This document shows, in pieces, positions 30,340-40,424 of a DNA stretch of 44,486 nt; the stretch's first letter is position 1, and the number at the start of each line of letters is the position of its first letter. A model generated the notes under the pieces. That model saw nothing but the letters and a program-made list of their open reading frames with translations. It had not been told where the DNA came from and ran no database searches. This DNA is from Nemertoderma westbladi. Its lineage: Eukaryota > Xenacoelomorpha > Nemertodermatida > Nemertodermatidae. The translations under genes and the position numbers were made by a program. The stretch covers positions 1 to 44,486 of the forward strand of contig JAUCBJ010000868.1 in assembly GCA_032718475.1 (NCBI GenBank). Direction: 5' to 3'.

Positions 30340-31549
30340 TGTTCGCGCTTTCAGACCTTTGGCAGTTTAACCCGCCAAATTAAGATGTCTTCTAGATATT
30401 AAATCGCTTTTTAGCCTATGACAAGTATTTGATTCACTACACTAGTCGAAACCAATCTGTGCGCGATCATTCACCCGCTGGATATTCCCGGGAGATTGGG
30501 TTCGACTGTTTAATTTTATTGCTATGTAAGCCTAATGTATTATTCGACTGACAGTATTATATAATCTCTGACAATATTATTCACCTTCGGGAATATTAAC
30601 AGTTCCTTTAGGACATGGCGCTTTATCTATATAAACAGAGTTATGACTTAAACTACTCACAACGATATGGCTTAATTATAATTCACATATATGGCGCATT
30701 CTTTAGGAATTGCTTCTTTAACAGAATCACTCATACACAATGCTGCACAATACTGCACACTAATCTGCCAATCTTCACTGATTTTAGTCACATATAAAAG
30801 GAACACAGACTGACTCATGTAGGGTCTATCAAATAACATTAGATTCACTTCAAACCACTTTAACATAAGTCACAATCGTTATTGGTAACCTTTCTCTCTT
30901 ACCTTCGGTATATCAAGAATATTGGGTTTTCGGGGTTATTTCTCGTTATTCCAATATAATAATTCATCAACAAATATAATGAATAACCGACAACAAATAG
31001 CAGTATACAGTATCGATTGAGCAGGTAAATTTTAGCAGTTTCAGCAGTTATTAAAAGCCGTGTGTCAGCAGGTATTATGCAGCAGTGACTACTGCAGTTA
31101 AAGGATATATGTCCTTATAATTAAACCTACTAGTGTTGGACTAAAAAGCAGAAAACACAAAACACTACAAAGCCGTTCTTTCGTGGCTTTGAAAAACTCG
31201 TGACTACTGCTCTATACGAGGATACCAACTACCCTTATTCCACGAAGCTCCCGTTCAACACAGAGAAAGAGCAGTGAGATAGGAAAATTTCAGTTCAGTA
31301 GCTCTGTGATAGGTCAAAATCAAGGCTAACTCAAATTCTATTGGGAGATACAAAAACAAGGCTATGACGCAACCTTCCTAGGCTAGTTGGCCGATTAAAC
31401 AGAGCCCAGATGCCTGTGTACAGCAAATCAGCCAATAAGCTGGTAGCTTGCACTATTTTAGCTATCGATCCCCTTTTAGAGTATTCAGCGACTGGGGGGG
31501 AACTGGTTAGCAAGGCAAACGAATCAGTTATCCCACAAAAGCTTTTACA
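30340..31549 (-). repeat. 5' LTR of right BEL (complete, 1210 bp)
   Basis: It begins TGTAAAAGC at 31549 and ends GCGCGAACA at 30340 on the minus strand, giving canonical TG...CA ends. It shows the uninterrupted site of the insertion in the 3' LTR. A TATA-like CTTTTATATG is near 30790-30802 (minus sense). Its middle differs strongly from the left-element LTR, while the ends and an ~80-bp block around CCTAAAGGAACTGTTAATATT are shared. Confidence 0.92.
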
Positions 31550-31554
31550 TCCAG
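31550..31554. repeat. Target site duplication TCCAG, right BEL, right copy
   Basis: Exact match to 14577-14581. The LINE frame continues directly (RKTKILTVN). Confidence 0.9.
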
Positions 31555-32041
31555 AAAGACCAAAATTTTGACAGTTAACTTTGAAAGTCCTCAGCAAGTC
31601 TCTGATCGGATGAGCATAAGCTCAAAGGATGGTATGTTTGAGCATGTGGACGACTTCTGTACCTGGGATCATGGATCCGGAAGTCAGGTGAGGACCTTCG
31701 AATACGTAAGGGAAAGGCATGGGCAGCCTTGAATAGGCTTTCCAGGATTTGGAAGTTACCGAGAATTAATCGGAAACTTAAGGTCCGATTATTTAGAGCA
31801 GCAGTAGTTCCAGTACTCCTCTACGGGAGTCCATGCTGGGCTCTAACTGCTGAGGACACCAAATCTCTGGATGGCACATTCACAAGAATGCTACGCCGGG
31901 TTCATTGTGTCAAGTACAATGCACACATCTCCAACCAGACACAATATAACATTGGAGGTGTCTCATTGGTTCCCCCAAGCTTGACACTAGAACAAAATCG
32001 CCTCCGCTTTGCAGGACATTTCTTTCGCCGTGAGGACCAGC

Positions 32042-32112
32042 CAGTGCATAATCTTGTACTTTGGCAGCCTCATGGACTCCATGAGGCTGCCAAAGTACAA
32101 GATTATGCACTG
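32042..32112. repeat. Perfect 35-bp inverted repeat with 1-bp spacer
   Basis: CAGTGCATAATC...CATGGA is followed, after a single C, by its exact complement. The left arm is normal LINE coding sequence (NLVLWQPHG) and the right arm is its inverted copy, followed by (GAATAA)-type filler. It marks a local fold-back repair event within the LINE. Confidence 0.95.
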
Positions 32113-32340
32113 AATAAGCATGAATAAGTGAATAAGAAGAATAAAGAAGAATAAGTGAATAAGCATGGTGGACAGCCCATGACTTTCTTGAGACACATCT
32201 TAAAGGACACTGGCCTTGAAGATGCGGATGATCTAGCAAATGTCATGGGTCATAGGGAGTTATGGCGGTGCAATTTTGTTGACAAGCCGGCACAGCATTC
32301 TTAAAAATGCAGCTGCAATGCAGCATGCCGATCCTAGTAG

Positions 32341-33457
32341 TAGTAGTAGTAGTGATACTGTACGTGCGACACTTTACCGTTGTCTGCTGGAACGTCTGTC
32401 TGCCAGAGTCGAGACTGCTTTTCACGCAATGGGAAGATCTTTGAGGAACCAAATCAAGTGAATACATGTTGGGGGTTCTACACATGGATGCCTCGAATGC
32501 GTTTAATTCGTTAAACTGAACAGCCGCGATGTGGAACGCCAGTGCCAGTCCGTTTTGTCAGTGGGCACAATAGCCCTACAGTTCTCAGGACAAGGAGGGT
32601 ATCCTCCCTACATCCACCAACTCCTGAAAAATCATCACAAATCAACTTGTTCTTGGACGGTAGATTACAGTATTACTTATAATGTTCTTTTGTTCACCAT
32701 TTTTCAAGTGAAAGTTTGTTCTATGGGATAATTCATTCAGATTCATGTATGAGTTTCCCCTTGCTTTTGAGTTTTTTATGATGACTAATACAGTAATAAT
32801 AATTTGCATTAAAACTTTTATTTTGTGTTTTTAATAGATTGTGTCAGGTGGTGGATCAGTAGGCCTATATTAATTAAGCTAAAACTATTTAAGATTAATA
32901 TAATTATTTAATAACCATAAATACACGGCGTTTTTTCGTTTATTTATCTTTCAACTTACTATTAAGAATGTGACATAAAATACAAAACTTCTCGAAAACT
33001 TATCTACCGTCATCGGTGCACATTTGTAAACTCGTGAAGTTTTATTTAATTTATGATATTTTGCTGCGGCCAATGCGTAAATTATTTTATCATTAATGGA
33101 AACTTGTTCTTCAACTAACATATTATCAATCAATACCTGCCCATTTATTTTATGTTCGTTGTTGTTAAAAAAAACCTTCATTGTTTTGTAGATTTAACCT
33201 CGTTTATACTGTACCTCATAACATGCGACAGTATAAATTTATCGATGTTTTTTCATTTGTATCGTTTATCTACGCTGCCCAACAAATATAATATTTTGTG
33301 TTGGATAGTTATAAAACCCAAAAATAATGAAAATGACGAAATGATCAACTGAAATATCGAATTTATCAAACAATCTGCAAATTCTCGCTTTCCAGTACGA
33401 TAGGTATTATTAGACCAGTACGATAGGTATTATTACAGTCCAGCTCACCAACAGAGT
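32341..33457. other. Unassigned AT-rich DNA
   Basis: I see no supported gene. One minus-strand frame (32951-33181, 76 codons) opens MKVFFNNNEHKING and has a protein-like composition (ALAAAKYHKL, MTVDKFSRSF). It has no match I know, and could be a fragment of an old transposon or exon. A direct repeat of CCAGTACGATAGGTATTATTA lies at about 33392-33440. Confidence 0.4.
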
Positions 33458-33467
33458 GCCATCGGAT

Positions 33468-33527
33468 CAAGCCGGCACAGCATTCTTAAAAATGCAGCTG
33501 CAATGCAGCATGCCGATCCTAGTCCTA
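33468..33527 (+). mobile_element. 60-bp dead-on-arrival copy of the RTE-like LINE 3' end
   Basis: CAAGCCGGCACAGC...GATCCTAG matches 32283-32337 of the LINE 3' end almost perfectly and ends in its short tail. It is flanked by exact 10-bp duplications GCCATCGGAT (33458-33467 and 33528-33537). This is a severely 5'-truncated target-primed insertion. Confidence 0.9.
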
Positions 33528-33554
33528 GCCATCGGATCCGATCTGAACCGATCG

Positions 33555-33660
33555 GATCCAACAGCTTCAAACACTTTCAGCCAAACTCCAACAGTCCAAC
33601 AACTTCAAACAGATTCAGACAGTTTCAAACAGAATCAGACAACTTCCAACAACCTGTCAA
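33555..33660 (+). repeat. 10-bp-period array (TTCAAACARN type)
   Basis: Repeats of the kind CTTCAAACA, TTTCAGACA, TTTCAAACA follow each other at about 10-bp steps. A related, cleaner array is at 37990-38160. Preceding it is a GATCGGATCC-rich stretch of a few imperfect units. The frame across it is not considered a gene. Confidence 0.7.
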
Positions 33661-34744
33661 TCACTCCACCCACACTCAACCGCAACCCCAACTCAACTCC
33701 CATCTTCTTGCGCGCAGATAGAATGAAAGCGTTTGAAACTACTAAAGGAACTCCATTCATAAAGACAGAGTGGACTGGCCACTGGCGGCGCCCTTGAACA
33801 TTCACACTGTAACCTAAGCCGACCTGAAGGAACAGCCCATTAGGGAGGTCAGTATTTCTCTTTATTCCTGCCGCTATCTTTGAATAACACAATAGCAGAA
33901 AGCTAACCAGTGGTCTACCCCCAATACAAGAAAGACAAGTTGGCTACCATTGAAATGAATGGGGAATGGAATTCTGTGTTCACATACTAATGTTGCTTTG
34001 GGTTGGTCTAGAGCCATACAATAGAGCTTTACGGAAATACACTTCCAAAGAGCCAAGCAGTGGCGGTATAGGTCCAAAATTTCCAAAGAATTCCAAATAA
34101 TTTCTTCGAATAATGCTCAATTTCCTTAAGTTACATTAATTAAAATACTGATAAATATATTTTGCTTTTCGCAGGAGGGACAGTATCCCCCTCTACAGTT
34201 AATATAGTGTACGTACATGTGTTAGTTATATCGTTGCGTTTATTTATATTTATACAGGTTTGGATATGATCTCTACTAGTTTGATTTTTGTTTTGACAAT
34301 TAATTAATTGTGCGGTTAATTTGTCAATCACAGCCTTAATTGGCTACATTGCTTATTGTATGAATGAATATAATTTAGTTATTAAGACATTATTTTAATT
34401 AGTATCAGGTGTGATTGGGTCTACCTTTTACATAACAACAGTATGTCAATGGCGGATTTACTACTACTACTAAGTCGAGCGAACTTGGACAGTGGAAATG
34501 AGATCCTTCCAGGCTTCCCGATTCTCCATAGTTGTCGCAATTTCGTTTCTCCCAAGTTCAGAGATGGCGGATATACATTACATCATAAAGTCACGCAGTC
34601 ACGTGAAAACAAGGGCCTTCACATTCCCAATTCTCTATCTAATCTATTATGGTTGTGCGTAATGCTCAATACTACTTTATGATATTAATTCATTCACTTT
34701 TAACATTAACAGCCACGTTTCATCAACCCCCCTCCCCTTCCAAT
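33661..34744. other. Unassigned DNA
   Basis: I see no coding sequence, RNA gene or clear element boundary. The frames are short and lack conserved-looking protein content. Next to the following transposon is a short CCCCCCTCCCCTTCC stretch. Confidence 0.4.
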
Positions 34745-36000
34745 GTGACAAAGGTGTTCGGACACTTCCCCCCGGACACTTCCCCACCGGACAGTTCCCC
34801 CCCGCTCAAGTAGGACACTTCCCCCCCGGACACTTCCCCCCCAGACACTTCCCCCCCGCGGACATTTCCCCCCCGACTGATCTTAACTTCGCACATTCGT
34901 ATTTTCCATTTTGTAAGGTAAACGGACCGCTTGTATCCAGATAAGTTGTATCCAATTTTCCTTTCGTAGCTCAGAAAGTGATCTTTACATCCCGATTTTA
35001 CATTTTATATCCAAGTTTTATTTATGGGTTTTATCAATGCAATTACATCGTATTGTTTGCTAATCTTTATACAATTAATTATATTAGATGACCTATAAAT
35101 TCCATCCCCGGAATGATATACTGTTTTTATTAACTATAGAATTATAATAATTAATTGTTTTATTTATAGGTATTATTATGTAATAGTCTTCTTCAAATTG
35201 TAGCAGATGGGGATGAATATTATTGTTGCAATCAAAATTATACCTCTCCAGGGTAAAATCGACATGCGTCGACCTGTATTCTGTGTTCAGCATTACATAT
35301 TGATATATAATTATTACTACTATGCATACTATATAGATATTATACACACTACATATTAAATTTCCTGGTTACTTGCAATATTTTTAATAGGATTTTGTTG
35401 AATTATATAATATTGTAGTAATTTATATATTAAATTGGTTAACATTCAATACAGCTCCTACTTTAGGCTTAGTCAATTTATTATCTGATGATACAAACAT
35501 GAATTAATTATTTCAAAGTGGTCTTAAGTCTTTCACCACGGGCACTCAGGGAAATGCCGGGGTTTGGGTCGATAACCCCCAAGAAAAGAAGCGGGTGTTT
35601 GGGGGCGGCAGCCCCCAAGAAAAGAAGCGGGGGTTTGGGGGCGGTAGCCCCCAACAAAAGAAGCGGGGGTTTGGGGGCGGCACCCCCCAATTAAAAGAAA
35701 TTAAAAGAATTAAAGGAATTAAAAGAAAAACAAACAAAATTTGACTATAAAAATGTTTCTTTTATAATTTTGAAAAAACTTGTCTAGATACAACTTGTCC
35801 TGTAACCATATTTAACTTTTGTTTATTGCTTTGATGCACCCAGATTAATTTTAACACTTTAACTGGGGGGGAAGTGTCCGGGGGGCAAGTGTCCGGGGGG
35901 GAAGTGTCCGGGGGGGAAGTGTCCTACTTGGGCGGGGGGGAAGTGTCCGGGGGGGAAGTGTCCGGGGGGGGGGGGGGAAGTGTCCTAGATCCGTGACAAA
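34745..36000. mobile_element. Non-autonomous DNA transposon with repeat-built inverted ends and 8-bp TSD
   Basis: GTGACAAA occurs at 34745-34752 and 35993-36000, bounding a 1240-bp element (34753-35992). Each end is a run of imperfect 15-17-bp units GGACACTTCCCCCC, inverted at the other end as GGGGGGAAGTGTCC. Each run is interrupted by a shared CTCAAGTAGGACAC/GTCCTACTTGGG block, so the ends are true inverted repeats (34753-~34880 and ~35863-35992). No transposase is encoded. The inside holds AT-rich DNA and a 45-bp minisatellite. An 8-bp duplication fits hAT-type or fold-back elements. The superfamily cannot be set from this copy. Confidence 0.85.
35574..35692. repeat. 45-bp G/C hairpin minisatellite inside the DNA transposon
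   Basis: Three units of GGGGGCGGCAGCCCCCAAGAAAAGAAGCGGGGGTTT type follow one another, with small variations (TAGCCCCC, CACCCCCC). Each unit contains a GGGGGC...GCCCCC hairpin. The minus-strand frame PKPPLLFLGA is a by-product of the repeat. Confidence 0.85.
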
Positions 36001-38700
36001 CTATCACGATATGTTGGCGTTGGGCCCCGTCCCTACGTCCATCCTCCCTTGTGAAGGGCTAGGGGGGACTTTCGACCCATCATTACTAAAGGGTAGTGAT
36101 AATTATTATTCAAAATAAGTTTTCCCATGTATACGTAATTTTATTCTTAAATAGGTACTTGTTTGTTCCTAAATTCTGCCTAAATGCTGCCTTACTCAAT
36201 GTTAAATAATTTATTGTTCTCGAATATTTATTTCGTAACTAGGAAACCGCTTAACTACAAACCAATATTGGATATGGAGCTCCGTTTCGAAGTTGGCCTT
36301 GCAGAGACTAAAGTTGCAATAACTTTTGAGTGTGTGAATGTAATTTACTCAAATAGGGTACGTGCGCGAAAAAATAGTTGGGCTAGAAGTATTACGTGCA
36401 AACCTGTTCTATTTCGATGCTCTTTCAATACAACTAATAAAATTAACCAAAAATATTTTTTTCACTCATTGTAATTATATTTACTGTTTGCTTAATCTGT
36501 TTGTGTTTATATCTGTTTATGTGCAGTATTTAGTGCCTTACGTGAAAGAAACTAATATATTTATAGCATTATTTACATTTCTAATTAAATTAAGGAATTA
36601 AAAACGTGTTGGTGTTATTATATTCATTTATCGGAATTTATATTATAGGAATTTTATTGAAAGTCAAAAAAAAAACGTTTTTTTTTTGTTAATGTTCTAA
36701 TTAATTACATTTTAAAGTCATTTTCAAGGTATTAATAATAATATTGAATTAAAATACATAGCCACCCACAGGTTATGTAGTTGTGACTCGGCAAGACAAG
36801 CTACGCAATATCCAATCACGTTGGTCAGTGTACCCAGAAAAAATTACATAATTCATTATATTACATCAGAGTCAGAGTGCCTATCTTATTTATGCTATCT
36901 TTCATTGGTATATAATATATTGAACCCTGCTTGACAGGCAAGGCACAGCGACGTCGTCTAATCAAAGCACAGAACCAAGGCAGGAGCCAGTACTGGTACC
37001 GGTATAGGCCTACTGACGTACCGGTACCCAGTACCGGTACCGAACGTGAATTATACTTTTCGAAAAGTGGCCTATAACGACCGCTGGTTAAAGTTATACA
37101 CACATGCCAAGTTCCAGCGCAATCCCTCTGCCCGTTTTGGAGGAGTTCGAACACAGAGAGAGAGAGAGAGAATTTGATTTTTATAGGTATAGATAATATA
37201 ACCAGCTAAAGACCCTCAATACTTTATTTTTTCTATCATCTTTACACTATGCTGCCGCTGGTGAATGCCTACCACTTCATCCGATTGCTTTACATTACAG
37301 ACTGTTAAACTGGTTGAGAGATTATATAATATAGGCCTAAGTAATAAGCTGGTTTTCTAAGAACATTATTGTATGATATTATGATACCATATCATGGGGG
37401 CGGGGGGGGGGGGGGGGGGGTGCCTGAGGGAATTATTGGTAGTGTACACTACCAATATACACTACCACTGTGCCACGTGGCTGGAGACCTGGCTACAACA
37501 CTTTGATGGGGTATATGGTATCCTTTCGTCTACTTATTTTCTTTGGCAACCTGCCTGGGATAATGTGGAATGTATCTGGTCTGGGGTCGGGCTCCTTCCC
37601 AAAGCAACTTCAACTTCGAATATTTTCTAATATTCGGTTTATTGCTGTATTGCACTTGTCATTATAATTTTTTTAATTTAACGGAACTTGATGAACGATG
37701 GCAAAATGCTCTCAGAGTTAGTGTAAGTTGGAATCTCCATGGTAGGGTCCCGGGACCCTGGGACCCTACCCTCGCTACGCTAGTGGAATTTATTATTCGT
37801 TTATGCATTCTAGTTAATTAATTGATATAATTAACGACATAATTATGTAAATAAAAATTGTTAAATGAAACAAATCTTTGTTTCGGTTTATAATTGACAA
37901 TAGCACACCCTCACAATCACGTCAAATTGAGAGTTAAAGTGATTGACATTTTGTTAATGAACTACGCTTTTGTAAGGCATTGGCAAATTCCAACAAATTC
38001 CGATGGCGTCAAACATCTTCAGACAACTTCAAACAGTTTCAGACAATTTCAAACAGCTTCAGACAACTTCAAACAACTTCAGATAGCTTCCAACAACATA
38101 CAACAGAAATTTCAAACACTTTCAGACGGATTTCAGACAGATTCAGATGGGCTCCAACAGACTAAACTTGTTGGAAATATTTTCTCCAACAGAATCAAAC
38201 TTTACATTTTTTAATTAATAAAATCCGATAATTTCGCCCCATTTTCGACCTTAAAAGTAATTTAATACCAAATACTGTCTGCTGGTTGGTTGTTAGGTGT
38301 TAGCTGTTGACCAATGGCGGCTTGGATGAAATCAGTGTACTGCAGTATTGGTCTGGTGCATTACAGATGTGGTGCTACAGATGTACAGTACTAGATAGAT
38401 AGATAGATAGAATTAATTCATACATTATGAAAAACAATAACAAATACACCAAACAATGTACCGGTATAAAGGTATTGATTGTCTAACATAACATATAGGA
38501 TTACCGCTAAAGCTTTGCAGCTTATTTCCAAGGGGGTCCTTTATGTTACTTGGTTACAAATACAATATTAGACTACGCTAACCTAAAACCAATATAAAAC
38601 GTAATTACACTTTGTACATGTACAACTTTACCGAGAGCGTGACAATGTCCGACTTAACGATAAAGATGTAATGTACAGAACAATTTATTATAAAACGTAA
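36001..38700. other. Unassigned DNA with simple repeats
   Basis: No gene is supported. Visible items are a GGTACCGGTA-rich patch (36990-37045), an (AG)n tract (37156-37171), a G-tract of about 20 (37397-37422), a perfect palindrome GGTAGTGTACACTACC (37438-37453), a hairpin with 11-bp arms GGTAGGGTCCC/GGGACCCTACC (37740-37770) and an (ATAG)n tract (38390-38411). Confidence 0.5.
37990..38160 (+). repeat. 10-bp-period array, second locus
   Basis: CTTCAGACAA, CTTCAAACAG, TTTCAGACAA, TTTCAAACAG and similar decamers run head to tail for at least ten units (about 38015-38100), then become irregular. The period is close to one helical turn. The array is related to that at 33555-33660. Confidence 0.85.
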
Positions 38701-38729
38701 TTACAGTATAAATAGTAAATAATTAATAA

Positions 38730-39206
38730 CTAATAACTTACTGTAGGACTATTGTACCTATTTTTACATTGCACACGGAGGTGAGATTTAACTGCAGATT
38801 TAAAAGAAAATTGATTATTTAGGTTTTTAATTTCATTAGGCAGAGCGTTCCAATTTTTAATACCGTTAAAAAAGAAAGTATCAGATTCAAAGGATTTACA
38901 ATTCGGGAGGTAGAAGTTTGAAGCACTAGCTCTGGTACTGTAAGAGTGTGTATCGCGTACTCTGCTGAATTTTTGTTTTAGGTAATTGGGACATTTACCA
39001 TTATACACTTTATGCACATGGTTAAGGCGTAGCTGCTTAACTCTACTATCTAAGTTAAGTATTCCAGATTCAGAAAACTCATCTGGAGTTAGGTGGTGCC
39101 TAGGTTTGTAGTCTTTAATAAATCGTACTACTTTATTCTGAGCTACTTGTAATTTACATTTAAGTTGTTTGGTTAAGCCTTCATACCAAGAAGAGCATGC
39201 ATGCAT
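38730..39206 (-). pseudogene. CR1-like LINE, RT C-terminal fragment
   Basis: 158 codons beginning HACSSWYEGLTKQLKCKLQ and running to a natural stop. QVAQNKVVRFI, RVKQLRLNHVHKVYNGKCP and NGIKNWNALPNEIKNL are the usual blocks downstream of the YADD motif in CR1/jockey-type reverse transcriptases. It is separated from the YADD part by a frame break near 39207-39440. Confidence 0.8.
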
Positions 39207-39444
39207 AGTCTATGTGACACTGTATTAAAGAAGAGCAAAGTAACTTGCGGGAGTCGATGTTTAAACTATTTTTATTTCTGTATAGAAACCTAAGCCTACT
39301 GTTAACTTTCGAGAAAATATTTTTCACTGTACTTTCTCCTGATAAGCAGTTATCCAATGTGGCGCCTAAATATTTAACTTCCTTTTTATTTTCAATCTAA
39401 TGTCCATTACTAGTGAGTAGTGACTTCAAACTTAGTTACCTTCT

Positions 39445-40424
39445 TTAAATACTTTCAGTCTTACCGTAGTGAATGGATAGCTTATTATCAACCAACCACT
39501 CATTACAGGATTCTAGAACTGCACTTAACTTTTGGGAAATATGGATAGGATCTTTATGAGAGAAAATAAGAGCACTGTCGTCGGCATATAAAATGAGTTT
39601 AAAATCGGGATCTATACTACTTATCATATCATTTACATAGCATACAAAAAGCAGAGGACCTAATATACTACCTTGCGATACACCACAGGTAATCTCTTGT
39701 ACTTAAACTGCGATTTGCTAATGACTACAGTTTGACCTCTGTCTGACAGGTAGGACTTGAACCAGTCTATAGAACCTACACCCATCACGCCTAACTTACC
39801 AAGCAGAATTTCGTGATCTATAGTATCGAAAGCCTTTTGTAGGTCCAACATTACCATACCAGTATATAAACCCTTTCCGTTACTACATCTAATTGTATCA
39901 GTTAAGTTAATAAGGCAGGTGTCTGTAGAATATGATTTACGAAAACCGGACTGAAGTTCATAGATCAGATTTAGCCTACTAAGATGTGCTTCCAGCTGTA
40001 GAAAAACAGAACGTTCTAGAATTTTAGATACAATACTTAAGATACTAACAGGTCTGTAATTACAGGGTTCTACTTTACTATTCTTTTTATACAGAGGAAC
40101 AACCTTAGCTAATTTCAGTTCGTCTGGTACTACATTATCTACGATAGAGTAATTAATAATAAAAGTAATAGGCACTTTAAGTACTTCAGCACCATCCTTT
40201 GTTGTACCTTTGTTGTACAAATATTCAGATTTCGCTTTTTTTATTTCCCGTTGGACAAGGTTTCTATATTTGCAGTGAATATTATAATCAGCTAAAATAC
40301 GGTATTTTCTAAATTTATACAAATAGTTATCTCTTTCTCTGATATTACTAATAATACCCGAGGTCATCCAGGTCTCAGTGCGTTGTTTAACCCTATTAAT
40401 CCCGGGGGGGGGGGGGGGGGTCAA
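39445..40424 (-). pseudogene. CR1-like LINE, reverse transcriptase core (frameshifted)
   Basis: The first frame (40424-39660) opens in a G-tract-derived Pro run and then reads [43 protein letters not shown] and [16 protein letters not shown] (catalytic Asp). At ~39690 it shifts to [19 protein letters not shown] and LILYADDSALIF with the catalytic Asp pair at about 39563-39577. A short deletion after SEYLYNKG removes part of the linker. Catalytic residues survive but the frame does not. Confidence 0.85.

Larger units (their letters stand above)
14582..31549 (-). mobile_element. BEL/Pao LTR retrotransposon, right copy (young, intact gag-pol)
   Basis: The element is about 15.9 kb once the 1101 bp added by the later insertion in its 3' LTR are subtracted, which is large for BEL/Pao. 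In minus-strand order it has the 5' LTR (31549-30340), leader (30339-28207), intact gag-pol (28206-20155), non-coding repeat module (20154-18487), broken accessory frame (18486-16971), polypurine tract (16900-16893) and 3' LTR (16892-14582). Both LTRs are 1210 bp when the insertion is removed and differ at about five positions, so the insertion is recent. Flanking TCCAG copies are exact. The intact polyprotein means it could still be active or able to mobilise relatives, but the accessory frame is damaged. Confidence 0.95.
31550..32340 (+). mobile_element. RTE-like LINE, segment 3 of 3 (RT C-terminus and 3' end)
   Basis: This segment continues the reverse transcriptase with RKTKILTVN, then the C-terminal region LFRAAVVPVLLYGSPCWAL (~31780-31845), RLRFAGHFFRRED (~32000) and NLVLWQPHG (~32050). 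A perfect inverted duplication and an AATAAG-rich filler (32076-32160) interrupt the frame. It then resumes with LRHILKDTGLEDADDLANVM and ends near FVDKPAQHS at ~32303. The 3' tail is a short TAG-type repeat (32331-32352). An independent 60-bp insertion at 33468-33527 ends at the same place, which fixes the 3' end of this LINE. Confidence 0.87.

Noticed and set aside
33503-33797. Ser/Thr/Gln-rich frames over the decamer array
   Set aside because: Composition comes from the 10-bp repeats, which do not keep a reading frame over multiples of three.
35508-35737. Pro/Leu-rich frames in the DNA transposon
   Set aside because: They are translations of the 45-bp hairpin minisatellite, without further coding support.
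36184-36601. Plus-strand frames in AT-rich DNA (96 and 79 codons)
   Set aside because: They overlap in different frames, have no conserved motif and no splice or promoter support.
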